A program made the translations under genes and the position numbers. From contig JAIYBS010000170.1 in assembly GCA_027488415.1 (NCBI GenBank), positions 1 to 6,320 of the forward strand: DNA of 6,320 nucleotides. Direction: 5' to 3'. This document shows positions 1 to 6,320 of this stretch, one piece after another. The DNA comes from Planctomycetaceae bacterium (GTDB lineage Bacteria; Planctomycetota; Phycisphaerae; Phycisphaerales; SM1A02). How positions within the stretch are numbered: the stretch's first letter is position 1; each line of letters starts with the position of its first letter. Below the pieces are notes generated by a model that was given only the letters and a program-made list of their open reading frames with translations, searched no databases and had not been told where the DNA came from.

Positions 1-1
1 C

Positions 2-673
2 GTCTTCGAGTTCGCCGACAAGGGCACGCTGTTCCTCGACGAGATCGGCGACATGCCGATGACCATGCAGCCCAAGCTGCTGCGGGTCCTCGAGACGGGC
101 GACGTGGTGCGCCTCGGCGCCAACGAGCAGCGCAGGACCGACGTGCGGTTCGTGAGCGCCACCAACCGCGACCTCGGACAGATGGTCAAGGACGGTCGAT
201 TCCGCGAGGACCTGTACTACCGAATCCGCGGCGCGGAGATCGTGATCCCGCCGCTGCGCGAGCGCCGAGAGGACATCCCGCTCCTCGTGAGCCACGCGGT
301 CGGGAAGTACGCCGCCGACATGGGGCGCGCGCGGCCCGAGGTGCCGCAGCCGGTCATGATGCGGCTCGTCGGCTACGACTGGCCCGGCAACGTGCGCGAG
401 CTCTTCAACGCGGTCCACCGGATGGTGGTCACGGCGCAGGGCCCGGAGCTCTCGCTCCGCGACGTGCCCGCCGAGGTCCGCTCGACGGACGACGCCGCGG
501 ACGCGCAGGGCGGCGTCGGCTCGCTCGCGGGCGTCGGGCTCGACAAGCTCGAGAAGGAGGCGATCCGCCAGACCCTGGCGATGACCGCCGGCAACCGCGA
601 GCAGGCCGCGCAGCTCCTCGGGATCGGCGAGCGCACGCTCTACCGCAAGCTGAAGGAGTACGGCCTGCGCTGA
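2..673 (+). CDS. Sigma-54-dependent transcriptional activator, C-terminal part (5' end outside window)
   Basis: This is the C-terminal 223 residues of an NtrC-type activator that uses ATP hydrolysis to open sigma-54 RNA polymerase promoters. The frame is open to the left edge, so the first in-window ATG (53) is internal. Visible in order are the Walker B segment GTLFLDEIGD (fragment residues 8-17), sensor I SATNRDL, the arginine-finger region FREDLYYRI, the PPLRERREDIP segment, and sensor II WPGNVREL. A linker rich in Ala, Asp and Gly follows, then a Fis-type helix-turn-helix at the C-terminus (NREQAAQLLGIGERTLYRKL) ending at TGA 671-673. Walker A, the GAFTGA loop and any receiver, GAF or FHA sensory domain lie upstream of the window, so the signal sensed is unknown. 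The next gene starts 16 bases downstream on the same strand, suggesting co-transcription with the permease pair. No -24/-12 element is visible in that gap. The family call is secure; the target genes are not known. Confidence 0.95.
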   Translation, partial: VFEFADKGTLFLDEIGDMPMTMQPKLLRVLETGDVVRLGANEQRRTDVRFVSATNRDLGQMVKDGRFREDLYYRIRGAEIVIPPLRERREDIPLLVSHAVGKYAADMGRARPEVPQPVMMRLVGYDWPGNVRELFNAVHRMVVTAQGPELSLRDVPAEVRSTDDAADAQGGVGSLAGVGLDKLEKEAIRQTLAMTAGNREQAAQLLGIGERTLYRKLKEYGLR

Positions 674-689
674 CGCGCGGCCCGCGACG

Positions 690-2399
690 ATGGACGCAGC
701 CCACGAACATCCGCCGGCCGCGGACGCTCCCGGCGCGGAGCTCCGGCTCACGGGCATCCCGTGGACGCTCTGGCGGCACGTCGCGTGGGAGCTCCTCCGC
801 GTCTTCTTCGTGACCACCTCGGTGATCGTGACCGTGATCGCCTTCGGCGCCGCCGCGAAGCCGCTCGCGGACAACTCGATCGGCGCGGACACCGTCCTCA
901 AGTACGTGACGCTCGCGATGGTGCCGATGCTGCAGTTCGCGATGCCCTTCGCCGCGGGGTTCGCGGCGACGCTCGTGATGCACCGCTTCGCGACCGACAA
1001 CGAGGTCGTCGCGATGAGCGCCTGCGGGATGAGCCACCGCCGCATCCTCGCGCCGGTGGCCGTGCTCGGCGGCGGGCTGACGGCGGTCATGTTCGTCCTC
1101 GTCGCGTTCGTGGTGCCGCTCTTCTGGACGAGCATGAAGGAGCTCGCCACCGCCGACGCGACGCAGATGCTGGTGGCCTCCGTCAACCGGGGCGAGGCGC
1201 TGTCCACCGACCGGATGATGATCTACGCCGACAGCGCGCGCGAGGTCGAGCCGCCCGCGGGCTCGGGGATCCGTCGCAGGCTGCTCCTCTCGGGCGTCGC
1301 CGCCATCGAGCTGCAGAAGCCCGGCACGAGCGCGATCGCGACGGAGTTCACCGCCGAGGACGCGGCCGTCGACATCCACGTGACCTCGCGCGGCACCGTC
1401 GCGAAGGTCGCGCTCATGAACGCGACCGTCGTGCGGCCCGGCGAGGGCGCGATCGTGAACGTGCCGGTGGCCGAGCCGGAGGCCGCGAGCATCTACAGCG
1501 GGTTCGAGCGCAGTCCCAAGCACCTGACGATCCCGGAGATCCTCGATCTCCGCCGGGACGTCGACCGCTCGCAGTCGGTGAACAACGCCAAGCGGCCGGT
1601 GGCGGCCGCGCTCGGCGAGCTCGAGCTCTGGCGCTGCGTGGAGCGCACCGCGCCCGGCGCGCCGCTCGAGTTCCGCGAGGCGGGCACGGCGCGGAGCGTG
1701 CGCATCGAGGGCGCGGAGGTCGCCGCGGGCCAGCTGCGCCCGGCCAGGGGCCGCGATTCCTTCTTCCTCGAGGAGCGCGTCGACGGACGCCCGGTGCGAA
1801 GCGCGAAGGGCACGGCGGGCACCCTGCGCGCGGTGAGCGAGGCCGGCTTCGAGCCCCGTTTCGCCCTCACCGTGGCGGGCGTCTCCGGCGCGAAGGACCT
1901 CGTGTCCGGCCTGCCCGGGCGCTGGTCGCCGCGCATCGACGACCTGCTGCCGCCGGGCTGCGAGCCGCGCGACTGGATGGCGGCACCGAGCGCCGAGGTG
2001 CTCGCCGCCGCCGCCGGGTACCCCGCGAAGGACGGCATCGGCCCCTTCGCCGCGACCGCGAAGTCGCTCGAACGGCCGCGCCGCGAGCTCGACCTGCAGC
2101 GGCGCGACGTGCTGTGGGAGAGCGACTCGCACATCGCCAACCGGTTCGCGCAGTCGGTGAGCATCGCGCTGGTGCTGCTCCTCGGCGCGAGCCTGGCGGT
2201 CGCGATGCGGCAGGCGATGCCGCTTACGGTGTACATCCTCGCGTTCCTGCCCGCGGTCGCGAACATCTTCATGGTCAGCGGCGGGCAGCTGATGATGTCG
2301 GACGGCCTGCTCGTCGCCGGCTCGATCGTCATGTGGGGCGGCAACGCCGTCCTGCTCGCCGCGCTCGCCCTCACGTGGAGGCGGCTCGCGCGCAACTGA
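690..2399 (+). CDS. LptF/LptG (YjgP/YjgQ) family permease, LptF-like, with enlarged periplasmic region
   Basis: This 569-residue inner-membrane protein is probably one half of the LptFG permease of an LptB2FG exporter that passes LPS-like lipid to a periplasmic bridge. Hydrophobic segments lie at about 33-55, 74-97 and 117-146, then 486-506, 511-533 and 540-563, giving the family's 3+3 layout around a periplasmic domain. After segment 2 the motif NEVVAMSACGMSHRRI (104-119) matches the cytoplasmic coupling region that contacts LptB; its ACGMS resembles ACGLS of E. coli LptF. SDSHIANRFAQS before segment 4 fits the usual entry into the second membrane half. Family members are usually about 350-400 residues. 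The extra length lies between residues 150 and 485, where a second beta-rich, jellyroll-like stretch seems present (see findings). ATG 690 is chosen because it precedes the first membrane helix with a short cytoplasmic tail and no better start follows before it. There is no clear Shine-Dalgarno, so coupling to the upstream gene is possible. LptF rather than LptG is inferred from motif and gene order. Confidence 0.85.
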   Translation: MDAAHEHPPAADAPGAELRLTGIPWTLWRHVAWELLRVFFVTTSVIVTVIAFGAAAKPLADNSIGADTVLKYVTLAMVPMLQFAMPFAAGFAATLVMHRFATDNEVVAMSACGMSHRRILAPVAVLGGGLTAVMFVLVAFVVPLFWTSMKELATADATQMLVASVNRGEALSTDRMMIYADSAREVEPPAGSGIRRRLLLSGVAAIELQKPGTSAIATEFTAEDAAVDIHVTSRGTVAKVALMNATVVRPGEGAIVNVPVAEPEAASIYSGFERSPKHLTIPEILDLRRDVDRSQSVNNAKRPVAAALGELELWRCVERTAPGAPLEFREAGTARSVRIEGAEVAAGQLRPARGRDSFFLEERVDGRPVRSAKGTAGTLRAVSEAGFEPRFALTVAGVSGAKDLVSGLPGRWSPRIDDLLPPGCEPRDWMAAPSAEVLAAAAGYPAKDGIGPFAATAKSLERPRRELDLQRRDVLWESDSHIANRFAQSVSIALVLLLGASLAVAMRQAMPLTVYILAFLPAVANIFMVSGGQLMMSDGLLVAGSIVMWGGNAVLLAALALTWRRLARN

Positions 2400-2414
2400 C
2401 GCGCACCGGACGCC

Positions 2415-3536
2415 ATGCGGATCCTCGACCGGACCATCGTCTCGCGCTTCCTCTGGAACTTCTTCGTCCTGTTCGCGCTGCTCTTCGTCTTCGCGGCGTC
2501 GATCGACGTGATCCTCCAGATGGAGAAGTACCTGCGCGCCGCGGGCGCGAACGTCGAGTTCGGCCGCTATCCGAACAAGGCGGTCGCCTTCGTCGGCGTG
2601 ATCGTCGAGTTCCACGGGCCCCGCGTCTTCCAGTTCTTCCAGTTCATGGTCGGGCTGCTCGCCGTCGGCGCGATGGGGTTCACCTTCGCCCAGATGCACC
2701 GCACCCGCGAGCTGGTGGCGATCATGGCCGCCGGCGTCCCGCTGCGCCGCTGCGTGTGGGCGGTGCTGGGTGCCGCGCTCGCGCTGAACGCGGTGGCGGT
2801 CGTCAACCAGGAGCTCGTGCTGCCGCGGTTCGCGGACACGCTGATGCTCGACCACGTCGACCTGAGCCGCGCCGACCGCGCGGCGTTCCCGGTGACGCTC
2901 ACCCGCGACTCCTCGGGCAACCTGATGTACGCCTCGAGCTTCGACCCCGAGACGGGCCGCATCACGGGCTTCCTCGGACTCGAGCGCGACGAGCAGGGCT
3001 CGCTGGTGCGCCGGACCACCGCGCCGACCGCCGCGTGGGACGAGGAGCGCAGCGCGTGGGTGCTCGAGAAGGGCACCGCGGTCACCCGCGATCCGTCCGT
3101 GCGCGACGGCGCCACGCAGAGCCCGACGCCGCAGCCCGCCGCCGAGTGGAGGACGGACCTCAGCCCGAAGGCGATCGCGGCCAGGCACTACCGGCTCTTC
3201 GCGCAGATGCTCTCGAGCGCGGACCTCGCGAAGATCGCCGCCGCCGGCGCCATCGAGCGCTCGCAGGTCGACCGCATGCAGCTCGGGCGCGGCGGCTCCG
3301 TGCTCGTGAACCTGCTCGTGCTGGCGATCGCCGTGCCGTTCTTCCTGCAGCGCGGTCCGGTGAACATGCTGCAGATGAGCGTGCTCTGCGCGGCCGCGAG
3401 CGTGCCCGCGATCATCGTGTCGGCGATCGTGATGGCGGCGCCGATCGGCGGACTGCCGCCCGCGGTCGCGGTCGCGATCCCCATCGCGCTGCTCACCCCG
3501 GTGGCGGTGGCGCGGATCTCGTGGCTCCCGTCCTGA
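2415..3536 (+). CDS. lptG: LptF/LptG family permease, LptG-like
   Basis: This 373-residue inner-membrane protein is the probable partner of the upstream permease in an LPS-type export complex. Hydrophobic segments are at about 12-35, 71-92, 112-136, 295-313, 318-341 and 346-366, with a periplasmic beta-rich domain of about 160 residues between the third and fourth, the normal family size. The start MRILDRTIVSRFLWNF resembles the N-terminus of LptG (a short VLDRYI-type lead into helix 1). RELVAIMAAGVPLRR (98-112) is the LptB-contacting coupling segment. In the periplasmic domain, WDEERSAWVLEKG (208-220) and EWRTDLSPKAI (244-254) match the W-x-L and WxTxLxP pattern of E. coli LptG, which supports the LptG assignment. 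ATG 2415 lies 15 bases after the previous stop, with only a weak GGA at 2408-2410 in front. The last 44 bases overlap the 3' end of the minus-strand parvulin-like gene. No LptB ATPase gene is in the window, so full complex membership is inferred. Confidence 0.88.
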   Translation: MRILDRTIVSRFLWNFFVLFALLFVFAASIDVILQMEKYLRAAGANVEFGRYPNKAVAFVGVIVEFHGPRVFQFFQFMVGLLAVGAMGFTFAQMHRTRELVAIMAAGVPLRRCVWAVLGAALALNAVAVVNQELVLPRFADTLMLDHVDLSRADRAAFPVTLTRDSSGNLMYASSFDPETGRITGFLGLERDEQGSLVRRTTAPTAAWDEERSAWVLEKGTAVTRDPSVRDGATQSPTPQPAAEWRTDLSPKAIAARHYRLFAQMLSSADLAKIAAAGAIERSQVDRMQLGRGGSVLVNLLVLAIAVPFFLQRGPVNMLQMSVLCAAASVPAIIVSAIVMAAPIGGLPPAVAVAIPIALLTPVAVARISWLPS

Positions 3537-4479
3537 CGCGCCGCCACGAGTCCGCGAGCGAGTCGTCGAAGACCGTCGGCTCCACGCCGCGCAGGATCTC
3601 CTGCGCGAGGGTGTCCATCCGTGCGCGCTCCTGCGCCAGGCGCACCGCGCGCTCGGCCTCCGCGCGCACGGACTCGAGCGTCACGCCGTCGCCGGGCTCC
3701 TGGCCGTCGTGCCGCACGATCAGGTAGCCGGTGCCGACGAGCACGGGCGGCGAGACGCCGTCCTTCGCGGGGATCGCCCAGAGCGCCTCGCGCACCGCGG
3801 CGGGCACGCCCGGGTCGAGCCGGCTCATCGCGTTCACGAGCCCGCCGCGCGCGGCGCTCGGGTCGGTGCTCAGCTCGGCCGCAAGGTCCTCGAAGCGCTC
3901 TCCCTTCGCGAGCCGGTCGGCCACCGCCTGCGCGGCGCGGAGGTCGGGCACGGCGATGACCCGAGCGCGCCGGCGCGGCCCGTGCGCGGCGTCGTGCGCC
4001 GCCACGACCTGCGCCTCCTGCACCGTGACGTCGGGCGCCACGAGCGCGCGCAGCGTCGCGTTGCGGCGGAGCAGGGCGCGCCATCGCACCGGTCCGAGCC
4101 CCTGGCGCACGCGGACCTCGGCGAGCAGCCGCTCGGCCTTCGCGGGGTCGCGGTCGAGGTACCCGCGCAGCGTTGCTTCCTCGCGCGCGAGGGCCGCGTC
4201 GTCCGGCGCGATGCCGCGCTCGCGCGCGCGTTCCTCGAGCAGCTGGTCCAGCAGGATCTCCTGCAGCGCCGCGCTGCCCGCGAGCTCGGCGAGCACGGGA
4301 CGGAGCCGGTCCCAGGTGACGGTCTCCTGCCGCCAGATGGCCGCGATCCCGGCGGCCCCGTCCGCGCTCTTCGCACCCACGGCGGGGGCAGTCGTCGCCG
4401 GGTCCTGCGCGGCGGGAGCGGGCGGTTCGAGGCCGAGTGCTGCGGAGATCGCCAGCGTCGCGAGGATCGCGGTCGTCAT
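3493..4479 (-). CDS. Exported parvulin/SurA-like peptidyl-prolyl isomerase family protein, probably non-catalytic
   Basis: This is a 328-residue protein. A hydrophobic N-terminus (TAILATLAISAALG) followed by an Ala/Pro-rich stretch suggests export by a signal peptide or lipid-less anchor. Residues about 65-150 are helical and charged, like the SurA-type chaperone arm. Residues about 170-258 match the PpiC/parvulin fold: RARVIAV, ERFEDLAAELSTDPSAARGG, ALWAIPAKDGVSPPV and GTGYLIVRH. Parvulins isomerise prolyl bonds, but the usual histidines are replaced here: RARH-I reads RARVI, and GYHII reads GYLIV. A folding or chaperone role is therefore more likely than catalysis. The signal peptide lacks the usual basic start when ATG 4479 is used; a CTG 21 bases upstream would add IRRLAP (see findings). 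The long open frame further upstream, to 4860, is Arg-rich and overlaps the preceding gene, so it is treated as a shadow. The gene follows the GT-C-like gene after 17 bases and probably shares its transcript. The tail ends in APPPPG and overlaps the convergent gene by 44 bases. Confidence 0.8.
   Translation of the reverse strand: MTTAILATLAISAALGLEPPAPAAQDPATTAPAVGAKSADGAAGIAAIWRQETVTWDRLRPVLAELAGSAALQEILLDQLLEERARERGIAPDDAALAREEATLRGYLDRDPAKAERLLAEVRVRQGLGPVRWRALLRRNATLRALVAPDVTVQEAQVVAAHDAAHGPRRRARVIAVPDLRAAQAVADRLAKGERFEDLAAELSTDPSAARGGLVNAMSRLDPGVPAAVREALWAIPAKDGVSPPVLVGTGYLIVRHDGQEPGDGVTLESVRAEAERAVRLAQERARMDTLAQEILRGVEPTVFDDSLADSWRRVRTGATRSAPPPPG
3511..3556. terminator. Inverted repeat at the convergent gene ends, possible bidirectional terminator
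   Basis: CGCGGA (3511-3516), one unpaired T, then CTCGTGGC (3518-3525) can pair with GCCACGAG (3543-3550) followed by TCCGCG (3551-3556). That gives 14 pairs with a single bulge around a 17-base loop. The loop contains the lptG-like stop codon (3534-3536). The hairpin can form in RNA from either strand and sits exactly where the two converging units meet. It lacks a T-tract on either side, so it is not a classical intrinsic terminator. A terminator or transcript-end-protecting role is inferred from position and stem length. In such GC-rich DNA a chance stem is possible, although 14 pairs at this spot is notable. Confidence 0.45.
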
Positions 4480-4496
4480 CGGCGCGAGTCTACGGA

Positions 4497-6320
4497 TCAG
4501 GGCGCGGTCGCGGCGGGGGCGGGCAGTTCGTACACCGTGCCGCCCGAGGTCAGCGTCGCGACCGGGCGCAGCATTCCCGCGACGGCGCGCACCCGCGCGG
4601 CGTCGAGCGCCGGGTCGAGCCAGCCCGCGGCCTTCCAGCGCGCGAGCATCGCCTCGCCGATCGCCAGGTGCGTGAGTCCCTCGGCGCGCATCGCCGCGAT
4701 CGCGGCGCCCGGGTCGTCGGGGTGCACGCGGAGCGCGCGCGCGAGCGGGCCGCCGTCCCAGACGGTGCCCCAGACGGGCGTGGACTTGCACCAGAAGACG
4801 TCGGCCTCGCCCTCGCAGCCGAGCACGGCCCCGCGCGGCAGCAGCCAGTTCGAGAACCACGCAAGCGGTACCGGGTCGCCTGCGGCGGCCATCGCCTCTG
4901 CGTCAGCCTTCGTGCCGGGGCCGAGGCGGTCGATGCCCGCGCCGAGCGCCTCGCGGAGCGCCCACGCGCCGTTCGGTCCGGACATCCGCGGGTCCGCGCG
5001 CGAGACGAGCCACGGCTGCGCGCACCACGCGAGCATCGCGGCAGCGAGCGCACCGCCGATGGCGACGCGCTGCGCGGAGCCTGCGTCGGCCTTCCGCGGC
5101 GCGAACGCGACGCCGATCGCCGCACAGAGCGGCACGGCGCACGGCAGCAGGAAGCGCGCCTTCAGGTGCGTGGCGAGCATCCAGAAGGCGCACTGCGCGA
5201 CGAAGACCGCCGCGAGCGCGAGCGCCGCGCGCGGCAACCGGAACGCCGCCACCGCGAGCGCCACCGATCCCGCGCCGAACGCGAGGCCCCACTGCGCCTG
5301 CCACGGGTCTGGTCCGGGCGGCGGGCCCATGCCTTCGATGAATCCGTTCGTCCAGAGCGCCGCGAACCGCGCGTCGAGCCCCGTGCCCGGCGCAGCGGCG
5401 TGTCCGCCAGCGAACCGCGTCAGCTGCTCGGCGGTCCACCAGCCCGGGGCGTCACCCGCGAACGGAAACAGCGGGTTGCCGATCGTGACCCAGTTGCGGA
5501 CGAGCCACGGCAGCAGCACGAGCACCGCCACGGGCGCCGCGAAGAGCGCGCCGCGGACGAGGTTCCGCCGAGCGGCCGGCGTGGCCATGACCACGGCCCA
5601 CGCGACGAACGGCAGCACCGCCGTGCCGAGGGCGGTCAGCTTGCTGCCGACCGCCGCCGCGAGCGCAAGCCCGACAGCGATACCGGCGCGCCCCGATCCC
5701 TCGCCTGATTCTCGCGTTCCCCCCGTGATCCACGCGAGCATCGCCGTCGAGAGGAAGAGGAGCGGTGCCATGTCGTTGTAGGCGAGGCTTCCCGTCACGG
5801 TCACCCACGGGATGCCGAGCACCGCGGTCGTCGTGATGCCGGTGGCCCAGGCGCGCGCCCGCGGCGAGGCGTCCGTCGGCAGAAGCGCCGCGGCGAGCAC
5901 GCCCGTCACGAGCGCTGCGGCGACGGCGATCGCCGCATGCATCCACTGTGCCGCGCCCGCGGCCTCGTGCACGGTCGCGAACGACGCGAGCGTCCACAGC
6001 TGCAGCGTGCCCGTCTCGACGAAGCTCGGGAACGCGGAATACACGCTGTCTCGAAGCGGCTGGACACGGCCGAGCTCGAGCCATTCCTTCGGCAGCTGCA
6101 GGTGGTAGCTGAGCGCGTCGTAGCCGCCGAACTCGGTTGCCCACGCGATGCCGGGAGGCAGCGCGGCCGCGGCGGCGAGCAGGGCGATCGCGAGGATCGA
6201 CGGCCACGCAAGCCGCCAGGGACCGAGCAGCAGCTCGCCGAAGGCTCCGCCTTGACCGCGGCGCATGAGGCCGAAGCTCGCACCGTTGGCGATGATGGCC
6301 CACTCGGCGAGCCGCCAGCC
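4497..6320 (-). CDS. Polytopic GT-C / family-39-like (ArnT/PMT-type) glycosyltransferase, 5' end probably outside window
   Basis: This is a multi-spanning inner-membrane protein with roughly ten or eleven hydrophobic segments over its first 420 residues, then a soluble C-terminal part of about 165 residues. Counting from the ATG at 6266, the marks of the GT-C fold are an acidic GYDALSYHLQLP loop (48-59) right after a membrane helix, LAYNDM (161-166), GSKLTAL (207-213), PWLVRNWVTIGNPLFPF (253-269) and HLKARFLLP (367-375). Such enzymes move a sugar from a polyprenyl-phosphate carrier onto lipid, glycan or protein at the outer face of the membrane. Donor and acceptor cannot be read from the sequence. 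The frame stays open upstream of 6266 to the window edge, with plausible protein (GWRLAEWAII...), so the true start is likely beyond 6320; 4497-6266 is the minimum. The C-terminal domain carries two cysteines nine apart (484, 493 in ATG numbering), possibly a disulfide outside the membrane. It ends at TGA 4497-4499, next to the parvulin-like gene. The family is fairly sure; the exact function is unknown. Confidence 0.8.
   Translation of the reverse strand, partial: GWRLAEWAIIANGASFGLMRRGQGGAFGELLLGPWRLAWPSILAIALLAAAAALPPGIAWATEFGGYDALSYHLQLPKEWLELGRVQPLRDSVYSAFPSFVETGTLQLWTLASFATVHEAAGAAQWMHAAIAVAAALVTGVLAAALLPTDASPRARAWATGITTTAVLGIPWVTVTGSLAYNDMAPLLFLSTAMLAWITGGTRESGEGSGRAGIAVGLALAAAVGSKLTALGTAVLPFVAWAVVMATPAARRNLVRGALFAAPVAVLVLLPWLVRNWVTIGNPLFPFAGDAPGWWTAEQLTRFAGGHAAAPGTGLDARFAALWTNGFIEGMGPPPGPDPWQAQWGLAFGAGSVALAVAAFRLPRAALALAAVFVAQCAFWMLATHLKARFLLPCAVPLCAAIGVAFAPRKADAGSAQRVAIGGALAAAMLAWCAQPWLVSRADPRMSGPNGAWALREALGAGIDRLGPGTKADAEAMAAAGDPVPLAWFSNWLLPRGAVLGCEGEADVFWCKSTPVWGTVWDGGPLARALRVHPDDPGAAIAAMRAEGLTHLAIGEAMLARWKAAGWLDPALDAARVRAVAGMLRPVATLTSGGTVYELPAPAATAP

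Noticed and set aside
672..689. Short palindrome CGCG-GCC-CGCG between the activator and the LptF-like gene as a terminator
   Set aside because: Only four pairs and no T-tract; this is expected by chance at this GC content, and the gap is too small for a credible terminator or sigma-54 promoter.
429..3188. A 919-residue open frame on the minus strand
   Set aside because: It lies antisense to three clearly recognisable genes, is dominated by Arg, His, Glu and Ala, and shows no known domain. It is a product of high GC content, where stop codons are scarce.
761..3727. A 988-residue open frame on the plus strand
   Set aside because: It is an Arg/Ala/Gly-rich out-of-phase reading of the two permease genes, with no hydrophobic segments or motifs.
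4480..4860. N-terminal extension of the parvulin-like gene to an ATG at 4860
   Set aside because: The extension would be Arg/Gly/Ala-rich, would lie inside the GT-C-like coding region in another frame, and would bury the apparent signal peptide.
3709..5781. A 690-residue open frame on the plus strand, and a 423-residue one at 4437-5708
   Set aside because: Both are antisense to the parvulin-like and GT-C-like genes, have low-complexity Ser/Ala/Arg composition and show no family signature.
5452..6303. A 283-residue minus-strand frame starting MGHHRQRC
   Set aside because: It overlaps the GT-C-like gene out of phase, is very Arg-rich and has no membrane segments or motifs.

Overview
The window is a very GC-rich, gene-dense chromosomal segment of a Gram-negative (diderm) bacterium. 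Two LPS-export-type inner-membrane permeases imply an outer membrane. The base composition, the enlarged permease and the style of the GT-C-like membrane protein would fit a planctomycete of the Phycisphaerae type. That assignment is an impression from sequence style and is not proven; no rRNA or other marker gene is present.

Layout. Positions 2-673 (+) hold the C-terminal part of a sigma-54-dependent transcriptional activator, entering from the left edge. After 16 bases comes an LptF-like permease with an unusually long periplasmic part (690-2399, +). After 15 more bases comes an LptG-like permease (2415-3536, +). These three genes run the same way with almost no space between them and look like one transcription unit. 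On the minus strand, a GT-C/family-39-like polytopic membrane protein enters from the right edge (4497-6320). It is followed directly by a secreted parvulin/SurA-like protein (3493-4479). This second unit converges on the first, and the 3' ends of the lptG-like and parvulin-like genes overlap by 44 bases. An imperfect inverted repeat with 14-bp arms (3511-3556) sits at the overlap and may end transcription from both sides.

How the genes fit together. Both units concern the cell envelope. The LptF/LptG pair is expected to join an LptB ATPase, not in the window, to extract lipopolysaccharide-like lipid from the inner membrane. The minus-strand membrane protein looks like a lipid-linked-sugar glycosyltransferase acting on the outer face of the inner membrane. 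The parvulin-like protein looks like an exported folding factor that has lost the usual catalytic histidines. No mobile element, CRISPR array, tRNA or rRNA was seen, and no stretch above 300 bases lacks a gene. The window reads as a fairly ordinary envelope locus; its oddities are the enlarged LptF-like protein, the degenerate parvulin site and the convergent overlap with its hairpin. I see no evidence of a wholly new system.
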